From positions 1 through 17,423 of the forward strand of contig CATWBR010000030.1 of assembly GCA_958349075.1 (NCBI GenBank): a stretch of 17,423 nt of DNA. The letters are read 5' to 3'. Origin of the DNA: an uncultured Clostridium sp. Lineage in GTDB: Bacteria > Bacillota > Clostridia > Lachnospirales > Lachnospiraceae. Shown one piece after another: positions 11,867 to 17,423 of this stretch (its first letter is position 1; every line of letters begins with the position of its first letter). The position numbers and the translations under genes are program-made. The notes beneath the pieces were generated by a model, which had not been told where the DNA came from, did no database searches, and saw only the letters and a program-made list of their open reading frames with translations.

Positions 11867-14185
11867 TCAGTAAACCTGCGGGCAATAAAGCTGGACGGAA
11901 GCGCCCGACCGTATCAGGACATTTCCTGGCGGAATCTTGGTTGACTGATACAGAAACGGCTCCTCTGAGAAATTGGCCGCCACCTCTAAATCTTCACCAA
12001 ACGCGGTTCTCTGAACCATTCCGTCTTCGGACAGATATTCAAAGTCCGTCATCTCTTCACGCACCGCTTTCCCGGCAAATTCCGACCAGACTTTTACATG
12101 GGCCGTGACAGTCTCTTTCTCCCTGTCCCAGGTTTCGAGGTCCAGATGATAAAGCGGCGGCACATTATAAAGAATTTCCCTCATCATCCTGGCCGTCTCT
12201 TTCCCCTCGATTTTTAAGGTGGACCAGTCCCAGTGATAGGTTGTGATGACCCCATTGTTATAGACAAGCCGGTACAGGGGAACATCAAAGGCAATGTCGG
12301 TGAAAATGTGGCTCCACTCCTCCTTTAACGGAATCTTCTTTCCAAAGTGTTCCGGGACTCCTCCTGAAGCGCTGTAATACTTTCCGATAAAATAGCTGCT
12401 CTCCTTATTCTTCTTCATATCCTGGTCCCTCCAGGAAAAGGAGGGCAGCTCGATTCCGTGGGCAAAGGCAATGTACTGTGCCGCATAGTCATTCCCTCCC
12501 TCGGAACCAACCACCATGCCCAGTTCTTCCCCTATATAATCAAGGCGCTCCATCCTGGCCGCCATGTCCTGTTCCATCGTCGTCCGGCGGGACGGCGTGT
12601 AATCGTCGTAAAGCTCCCCGGCCGCATCACAGTCCACAAACCATGAGTTAAACGGAATTCCGGTGCCCAGAATCCATGAAGTTCTGTCCTTAACGGACGG
12701 CAGGGCTAACGCCGGGTTCAACTTTCTTCCCACGTTATTAAAGCCCTCCACTTTCTCACCGTCCCGGTTTTCCACCGTAGCCTCCTCATAAAGCGACGGC
12801 TCCCTGAATGCTGCCGTATTCCACTCTTCCTTTCCCGGCTCATGGATGGAATGGTAAGAATCATACGGCCCAATCAGATACCCCGCATCAGCCGCTGCCT
12901 GAACCAGCTTTGGATTCCGCCAGGCATTTTCCCAGTTGTCAAGTCCAATCCAGGCCTCATTAATACCGCCTGCCTTCATCTCCTGTATTAACCCGGCGCT
13001 GCCTTTTAATCCCCAGTTTTCCGGTTCCGTAAATACTCCCGGCAGATTAGCATACAGAGCCGCCTTGTTTAATGCGATCCGTTCCGGTTCATTTTGTTCC
13101 TCCGGCCCGGAAAGCTGCCCTGCAGTTTTTGCCGGTTCCGGCAGTTTTTCGCTGTTATAAAAATCAACGCCCGCGACCGCCTCTGTGATTCCGCGGCAGA
13201 TCACATTCTTCTGGTACCCGCTCACATAATCCTGGGAACGTATCTCATTGAGCACAGTTTCAAACTCACTGCCTGTTTCCAGCTCCTTCACATACTCAGC
13301 CACATATGCCATTGCCGGTTCCCCTGCCGACCTGCGAAACGCCGCCCAGTCGATATCTTCCGGCTCAACCGCCCTGCCGCACCAGAGATAAAAGTGAGGT
13401 GCTCCGTACAGTTTCCGGACATTAGGGTTTTGTACGGCCTTTTGCTCCAGGGTGGTAAAACGGCCCTTCTCCTTGAGATAATCTTTATAGACACCTGCAA
13501 TCCGGACCGGCTCATTATCGGTCGCATAGATTCTGAACCGTTTTGACTTGCCCGGATCTATCTCCGGATAGCTGTGGCGCAGTTCCACTTTTAGCCCGTC
13601 GGAGTCTTCAAAATGCAATTCCGTCCGGTAGGGATCTTCCATGATATAGACCAGCGCCTTATCACCCTGTGAAACCGCGAAAAACGGCATGGACAGACTT
13701 TCCATCACGGTAAAATCCATATCCGTCAGATATTCCGTCCATCTCTCATCCTTTCCCGGCACCCTCTTTCCCTCTCCCATTGGAAGGTAAAAATAATCCC
13801 CCTTTGCAACCGGCCAGTTTCCGGTATTATCTTCCCCCGAATCCGAGATAAATGTAACCGCCAGATAATCGGTCTCCGTTGAAACCCTTACTCTCATCTT
13901 CTGCTCCGGGTAGAACCATTCCGTCCCATCCCCGCTCTCCTTCACCATTTCCGTTTTTTTCCGTTCTCCGGGCAGGGAAGCTTCCAGCTTTTCTTCTCCG
14001 TCAAACAGAGCCAGTGCAAATGTCTCCGGCTCCACCTCAAAGCGCACCCTCCGGCCGCTCCCTGTGTCTGCCGCTTCTGCGCTTTCTCTGCTTTCTTCTA
14101 TCCTCTTTTGCGCTGCCCCGTTTCCGGCGCAGCCGGTTATGAGAAGGGCGGATACCATCACCGCACCTATTAGTTTCCTGTACAA
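11867..14185 (-). CDS. Lipoprotein glycoside hydrolase, GH129/GH101-related
   Basis: A 772-residue surface lipoprotein, probably an alpha-N-acetylgalactosaminidase-like enzyme. A signal peptide with lipobox ITGC puts the lipidated cysteine at residue 19. A beta-rich N-terminal domain (about 45-240) leads into a TIM-barrel-like region (about 375-650). SWFVDCDAAGE (514-524) and VVGSEGGNDYA (558-568) resemble the nucleophile and acid/base segments of GH129-type enzymes, pointing to D518 (or D520) and E562. The spacing of about 43 residues agrees with what I recall for Bifidobacterium NagBb. A beta domain ends the protein. The start is TTG at 14185, 8 nt after a perfect AGGAGG; the lipobox lies at the right distance. 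Its promoter carries the same boxes as the adjacent two-component operon. Mucin O-glycans are the inferred substrate; another alpha-glycoside is possible. Confidence 0.7.
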   Translation of the reverse strand: MYRKLIGAVMVSALLITGCAGNGAAQKRIEESRESAEAADTGSGRRVRFEVEPETFALALFDGEEKLEASLPGERKKTEMVKESGDGTEWFYPEQKMRVRVSTETDYLAVTFISDSGEDNTGNWPVAKGDYFYLPMGEGKRVPGKDERWTEYLTDMDFTVMESLSMPFFAVSQGDKALVYIMEDPYRTELHFEDSDGLKVELRHSYPEIDPGKSKRFRIYATDNEPVRIAGVYKDYLKEKGRFTTLEQKAVQNPNVRKLYGAPHFYLWCGRAVEPEDIDWAAFRRSAGEPAMAYVAEYVKELETGSEFETVLNEIRSQDYVSGYQKNVICRGITEAVAGVDFYNSEKLPEPAKTAGQLSGPEEQNEPERIALNKAALYANLPGVFTEPENWGLKGSAGLIQEMKAGGINEAWIGLDNWENAWRNPKLVQAAADAGYLIGPYDSYHSIHEPGKEEWNTAAFREPSLYEEATVENRDGEKVEGFNNVGRKLNPALALPSVKDRTSWILGTGIPFNSWFVDCDAAGELYDDYTPSRRTTMEQDMAARMERLDYIGEELGMVVGSEGGNDYAAQYIAFAHGIELPSFSWRDQDMKKNKESSYFIGKYYSASGGVPEHFGKKIPLKEEWSHIFTDIAFDVPLYRLVYNNGVITTYHWDWSTLKIEGKETARMMREILYNVPPLYHLDLETWDREKETVTAHVKVWSEFAGKAVREEMTDFEYLSEDGMVQRTAFGEDLEVAANFSEEPFLYQSTKIPPGNVLIRSGASVQLYCPQVY

Positions 14186-14215
14186 TTTATTGTCCTCCTT
14201 TTGCGTGGTGGGGAT

Positions 14216-14248
14216 AGTATAGCAGAGCGGTGTTACAGGGACGTGACA
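14216..14248 (-). promoter_or_regulatory. GH129-like gene promoter with tandem regulator boxes
   Basis: On the minus strand TGTCACG and TGTAACA are direct repeats with an 11-bp period. They are followed by exactly 9 bp and an extended -10, TGCTATACT. There is no -35 hexamer; the boxes take its place, as at PhoB-type activated promoters. The leader would be about 24 nt and carries the AGGAGG. The layout matches that at 16402-16434 base for base in spacing. Confidence 0.7.
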
Positions 14249-14260
14249 ATGAGAAGGATT

Positions 14261-14320
14261 GCGCAGTACAGTCCACGTGGAGCGATTTTTGTTTCATAGG
14301 ACAAACTTTCCTATGAAAAT
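14261..14320 (+). repeat. Dispersed hairpin repeat, copy R4
   Basis: GCGCAGTACAGTCC, GTGGAGCGA and a T run lead into a perfect inverted repeat, TTTCATAGGA...TCCTATGAAA (14292-14301 and 14309-14318). The right arm adjoins the two-component operon's terminator. Confidence 0.65.
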
Positions 14321-14345
14321 AAAGAAAGGCCGGGAATCCCGGCCT
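14315..14345 (-). terminator. Terminator of the two-component operon
   Basis: AGGCCGGG and CCCGGCCT form a perfect 8-bp GC-rich stem with a 3-nt loop, followed on the minus strand by TTCTTTATTTT. The kinase TAG stop codon lies within the first arm. Confidence 0.8.
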
Positions 14346-15702
14346 AAAACGTTATGACAAATTCAATTTTCCCGTTTTCCGTCATGCAGGTACACCCGTA
14401 ACCGTACTTCTCTGCAATGGAACGGACCATCGAGAGGCCCAGCCCGGTTCCCGACATGTTTTTATTTCTCGACTCCTCCCCCACATAAAAGGGCTCCCAA
14501 AGCTGCCTCGGATCATCAAATTCCTGTTCCGTTTCATTTGCCACAGAGAACATGAGACAGCCGTTTTTTTCGGCCAGCCTTACCTCTATCAGTGTTCCGG
14601 ACGCGTATTTCACGGCATTGGTAAGCAGGTTTTCAACCATGCAGCCGACTGCGCTGCGGTCACCCTGTATCGCCGCGTCTCCCTCTTTTGACGTTCTGAC
14701 CGTAAGTCCCCTGTTTCGGATTTCAATGGCGAGTTCTTCCAGCTTTTCTTCCAGAAGGCCATACACATCGACGGTCTGCGTTTCCTTCCCACCGGATTTG
14801 AGCCTCGACAGATACAGAAGTTTTTCTATGATATCTTCCATCCTCTCATTCTGCCTGATGATCGTGTCCAAAAAGGTTCCGTCGTCCATCCCGTCCCGGA
14901 TCCCGGACGTATATGCTTTAATCAGGGCTACCGGCGTTTTCAGGTCATGGGAGACATTATTCAGGAGACTCTCCATCTGGCGGTTTTTCTCCTCCATCCC
15001 CCTCAGGTTCTCGCAGATTGCCCCGCTCATCTGGTTCATGCTCTCCGCCACGGTTTCAAGTTCATCCCCGGTGTGTATTTCTATTTTTCCGTAATTCTGT
15101 CCGGCTATCTCAAGTGCAAATTTCTCCATCCCGGCAAGGGGTATTGTGATTCTCCTTACGAGAAATGCACATAAAAGAATGATGACAATCAGGGCTGCAC
15201 CGAAAATTATCATCGTACAGACGTTAATTAACGCGATAATTTCTTCCATATCGGGAATTACAATGGCAATGCCGGCCAGCCGGCCGCCCAGATCCACATA
15301 CTCGACCGCCAGGCTGTAATTCATCCTCTCCTGTCTGTATATCCGCATAAAGCGCCCTTCTCTGAGGGTTCTCTCATAATCCTGATCCCAGAGCCAGTAT
15401 CTGGCAAGGCCAAGCCCCTTTTCCAAAAATGCGGTTCTCAGTTCCTCGTTTAATTCATTGATATCACCGGAGATATCCGCAACCGCGATCACGGCGTCAT
15501 ACTTTTCTTCCAGTGATGCAACGGTTCCCTCCGTCTCTTTCTTTCCATCCAGAAGTTCGGCGGCAATTTGTTCAAGCAGTACCTTTTTCTGATGAATGTA
15601 ATACCGCTCCGCAAACCGGCTGTTCACCGCCACCGATATCCCGATTACGGCGAGAAGAACCAGGGAAATACTGAACAGAAACTTTTTTGCAAGCTTAGTC
15701 AT
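14344..15702 (-). CDS. Membrane sensor histidine kinase
   Basis: A 452-residue kinase with two membrane helices (about 8-28 and 160-182) flanking a 130-residue outside sensor region of no family I recognise. A HAMP domain (183-235), a HisKA domain with NNVSHDLKTPVALI (phospho-acceptor H252) and a catalytic domain follow. In the catalytic domain the N box is ENLLTNAVKYAS (N362) and the G2 box is GTGLGLSMV (418-426). The G1 box, usually DxGxGI, reads NETEQEF before LWEPFY; loss of the aspartate is seen in other Firmicutes kinases of this type. The ATG overlaps the regulator's stop (ATGACTAA, 8 nt) and GGAGG lies 6 nt upstream, so the two are coupled. It presumably phosphorylates the adjacent regulator. 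The stimulus is unknown; a glycan-related signal is inferred from the shared promoter with the GH129-like gene. Confidence 0.93.
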   Translation of the reverse strand: MTKLAKKFLFSISLVLLAVIGISVAVNSRFAERYYIHQKKVLLEQIAAELLDGKKETEGTVASLEEKYDAVIAVADISGDINELNEELRTAFLEKGLGLARYWLWDQDYERTLREGRFMRIYRQERMNYSLAVEYVDLGGRLAGIAIVIPDMEEIIALINVCTMIIFGAALIVIILLCAFLVRRITIPLAGMEKFALEIAGQNYGKIEIHTGDELETVAESMNQMSGAICENLRGMEEKNRQMESLLNNVSHDLKTPVALIKAYTSGIRDGMDDGTFLDTIIRQNERMEDIIEKLLYLSRLKSGGKETQTVDVYGLLEEKLEELAIEIRNRGLTVRTSKEGDAAIQGDRSAVGCMVENLLTNAVKYASGTLIEVRLAEKNGCLMFSVANETEQEFDDPRQLWEPFYVGEESRNKNMSGTGLGLSMVRSIAEKYGYGCTCMTENGKIEFVITF

Positions 15703-16345
15703 GCGGTTCCTCCAGTGAGTATCCGAGGCCGACGTGGGTGGTGATAAACCCCTCCCCTATCTTGCTTCTGAGTCTCCTGACATGGGTATCGACCGTCCGG
15801 TCGTCTCCCTCATAGTCCAATCCCCAGACCTGCTCCAGAAGCTTTTCTCTGGACAGTATGACTTTACGGTTTGCCATCATGAAGCGGAGCAGTTCATATT
15901 CTTTCTTTGTCAGCTTCAGCGTCTCTCCATCCAGTGACACCGTCATGTTTTCCTGGTTCAGTGAGAGCTTCGCGCACCGGAGCACGCTCTCCAGCCCGCA
16001 CAGCTTCTTGATTCTCAGCATCAGGATGCGCGGATCAAAGGGCTTGTGTATATATTCGTCGGCCCCCCCGCTGAGTCCTGCTATCTCATCCTCGGCTCCG
16101 CTCTTCGCGGTCAGCATCAGTACCTTTACCGGTATTCCATATTTCCGAAGCTCCCGGCAAACGTCAATGCCGCTCATTCTCGGCATCATCCAGTCCAGGA
16201 CCGCCAAATCGGTCCTGTGCTCCATCAGGTAACCGAGGGCCGCTTGTCCGTCTGAAACTGCCGTCACATCATAGCCTTCCTTTTTAAGATACATCGTAAG
16301 AATCTTCTGCATATCCGGATCGTCTTCCGCAATCAGTATCCTCAT
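15695..16345 (-). CDS. OmpR/PhoB-family response regulator
   Basis: A 216-residue cytoplasmic transcription factor. The receiver domain (1-118) has the acidic pair D8/D9, phospho-acceptor D51 in VLDWMMP, the conserved Thr in MLTAKS and Lys in HKPFDP. The C-terminal winged helix (about 125-212) shows LTKKEYELLRFM, SREKLLEQVWG and DRTVDTHVRRLRSKIG, the last being the DNA-recognition helix. GAGGAG lies about 10 nt before the ATG. The promoter upstream has two TGT(A/C)AC boxes with an 11-bp period, the usual site type for this family, so it probably activates its own operon and the GH129-like gene. It is the first gene of a two-gene operon that ends at the terminator at 14315. Confidence 0.95.
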   Translation of the reverse strand: MRILIAEDDPDMQKILTMYLKKEGYDVTAVSDGQAALGYLMEHRTDLAVLDWMMPRMSGIDVCRELRKYGIPVKVLMLTAKSGAEDEIAGLSGGADEYIHKPFDPRILMLRIKKLCGLESVLRCAKLSLNQENMTVSLDGETLKLTKKEYELLRFMMANRKVILSREKLLEQVWGLDYEGDDRTVDTHVRRLRSKIGEGFITTHVGLGYSLEEPHD

Positions 16346-16376
16346 TTACCGCAAATCTCCTCACTTTTTCAATTTG

Positions 16377-16392
16377 CCCGGCCTGCGCCGGG
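16377..16392. other. Hairpin at the 5' end of the two-component mRNA
   Basis: CCCGGC-ctgc-GCCGGG is a perfect 6-bp stem with a 4-nt loop. It lies at the predicted 5' end of the regulator transcript and has no U tract, so it looks more like a 5' stabilising stem than a terminator for the upstream EAL gene. Confidence 0.4.
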
Positions 16393-16401
16393 TATACCGA
16401 C

Positions 16402-16434
16402 AGCATAGCAAAGAGATGTGACATCCATGTTACA
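16402..16434 (-). promoter_or_regulatory. Two-component operon promoter with tandem boxes
   Basis: On the minus strand TGTAACA and TGTCACA are direct repeats with an 11-bp period. They are followed by 9 bp ending in TTTGC and by TATGCT (16402-16407). The boxes begin 3 bp after the stop codon of the EAL gene. This is the pattern TGTWAH-N5-TGTWAH known for WalR, with one C, and it resembles PhoB/PhoP boxes. It suggests autoregulation. Confidence 0.7.
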
Positions 16435-16436
16435 GC

Positions 16437-17423
16437 TTAAGGGAGGCTGTCACGTCCCACATATTCCTCAAACGCGGCGACGGGCATCGGCTTTGCAAAA
16501 ATATATCCCTGCACCATATCGCAGCCCGCTCCGGTAAGAAGCTCCACCATATCTTCCGACTCGACCCCTTCGGCCACAACCGTCATTCCAAGGCCCTTTG
16601 CCAGGCCAATAACTGCTTTTACGACATCGGTGCCCCTCGGCCCGTTCTCTCCGACGAAAAATCCACGGTCCATTTTCAGGCTGTCCATCGGCACTTCTTT
16701 TAATACATTCAGTGAGGAATACCCGCTTCCGAAATCGTCCATGGAACAATCAAATCCCGCTCTGTGTATCTCTTCAATGGCACCCTTGATGCGGCCCAGA
16801 TTTTCAAATACCATGGCCTCCGTAAGCTCAATCTCAAGGAATTTTGCCGGTACACCATAGCGTTCCCGGATTTCAATATAGGGTTTCAGAAAATCCGGGT
16901 TTTCCAGATGTCTTCTGGAAAGGTTGACTGAAATGGGAATCAGCTCCCTTCCCTCATCCGCCCACCTGCGCAGCATGGCGCACGTCTTCTCAAAGACATA
17001 CTGGTCAATTTTTACGATAAAGCCGTTCCTTTCAAACAGAGGGATAAATTCTCCGGGCGGCACGACTCCTTTTCCCGGGATATTCCAGCGCACAAGAGCC
17101 TCCGCTCCGGCGGTCTTTCTCGTTCTCAGGCTGACCTTGGGCTGGAAATAAACCTGGAACTCTCCGTTTTTCATGGCGATCTCCATCGTATTTTCCATCT
17201 CTATTTCCTGATGCAGTTTCTGACGCTCCATCTCCGTATAGAACATGCAGTTCAGAAGATGGGCTCCCACCTCCCTGCTTCCCTTGCGCGCCACATTGGC
17301 CCGGTCGCGTATTGTTATGATGTCCTCGGAACGGTTGGTAACCCGGTAAACTCCGCAGTTGATCTGAAGATAATATGGGATCAACTGCCCTTCGTTAAAG
17401 GCATTGATTTCATCCGTGATATG
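16437..17423 (-). CDS. GGDEF-EAL cyclic-di-GMP phosphodiesterase, 3' part
   Basis: The frame is open to the window edge, so the protein is partial at its N-terminus (328 residues visible). The TTG at 17384 is inside the gene, not a start. Visible residues 1-85 look like the end of a GGDEF-type domain (INCGVYRV, DRANVARKG). The EAL domain follows with all active-site motifs: EALVRW (EAL 108-110), SVNLSRRH, EIELTEA, MDDFGSGYSS (DDFGSG 229-234), the Lys in LKMDR (about 250), AEGVE and VQGYIFAKP. It should hydrolyse cyclic di-GMP to pGpG. Whether the GGDEF part is active cannot be seen. It ends 3 bp before the two-component promoter boxes and no terminator is evident, so read-through into that operon is possible. 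Confidence 0.9.
   Translation of the reverse strand, partial: HITDEINAFNEGQLIPYYLQINCGVYRVTNRSEDIITIRDRANVARKGSREVGAHLLNCMFYTEMERQKLHQEIEMENTMEIAMKNGEFQVYFQPKVSLRTRKTAGAEALVRWNIPGKGVVPPGEFIPLFERNGFIVKIDQYVFEKTCAMLRRWADEGRELIPISVNLSRRHLENPDFLKPYIEIRERYGVPAKFLEIELTEAMVFENLGRIKGAIEEIHRAGFDCSMDDFGSGYSSLNVLKEVPMDSLKMDRGFFVGENGPRGTDVVKAVIGLAKGLGMTVVAEGVESEDMVELLTGAGCDMVQGYIFAKPMPVAAFEEYVGRDSLP

Noticed and set aside
16377..16392. Terminator of the EAL gene
   Set aside because: The stem has no following T tract and lies downstream of the regulator's promoter, so it would block that operon.

Overview
The window looks like chromosome of a gut Firmicute, most likely a Lachnospiraceae (Clostridium cluster XIVa) species. 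The signs are a roughly 50% GC low-complexity-poor genome, strong AGGAGG-type ribosome binding sites, TTG and GTG starts, CARDB/MacB-type surface systems, an RsiV-type anti-sigma factor, GGDEF/EAL proteins, and hairpin repeats containing TTTCATAGGA that I associate with this group. The species call is an impression, not a measurement. Every gene I can support lies on the minus strand, so the reading order is from the right end to the left.

Right to left: (1) the 3' part of a GGDEF-EAL cyclic-di-GMP protein, cut by the window edge; (2) an OmpR-type response regulator and its histidine kinase, overlapping by 8 nt, with their own promoter; (3) a lipoprotein related to GH129/GH101 glycosidases, with a TTG start and a promoter built like that of the two-component system; (4) a Cache-HAMP-GGDEF diguanylate cyclase; (5) an ECF sigma factor gene interrupted by two in-frame stop codons, followed by an intact RsiV-like anti-sigma gene; (6) an operon of an ABC ATPase, a large CARDB-like surface protein and a MacB/FtsX-like permease; (7) a hairpin-rich intergenic block; (8) a P-type cation ATPase with unusual ion-site residues; (9) a DeoR-family repressor; and (10) a promoter/operator region for a gene that lies off the left end.

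The strongest regulatory observation is that the two-component operon and the neighbouring GH129-like gene have nearly superimposable promoters: two TGT(A/C)AC half sites 11 bp apart, then exactly 9 bp ending in TGC, then TATRCT. This fits PhoB/WalR-type boxes bound by the adjacent response regulator, so regulator and glycosidase probably form one small mucin- or glycan-responsive regulon. A second circuit is visible at the left end: identical 12-mers ATGTTCGTTTTA inside the deoR promoter and upstream of the off-window gene, plus a GlpR-like palindrome.

The most unusual gene is the sigma factor. Its reading frame is otherwise full length, yet TAA and TAG interrupt it at codons 57 and 126, while the anti-sigma downstream is intact with its own good ribosome binding site. 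Four copies of a roughly 60-nt intergenic repeat with compensatory arm changes, and an ABC system in which a CARDB-like surface protein sits where an adaptor would be expected, also merit attention.
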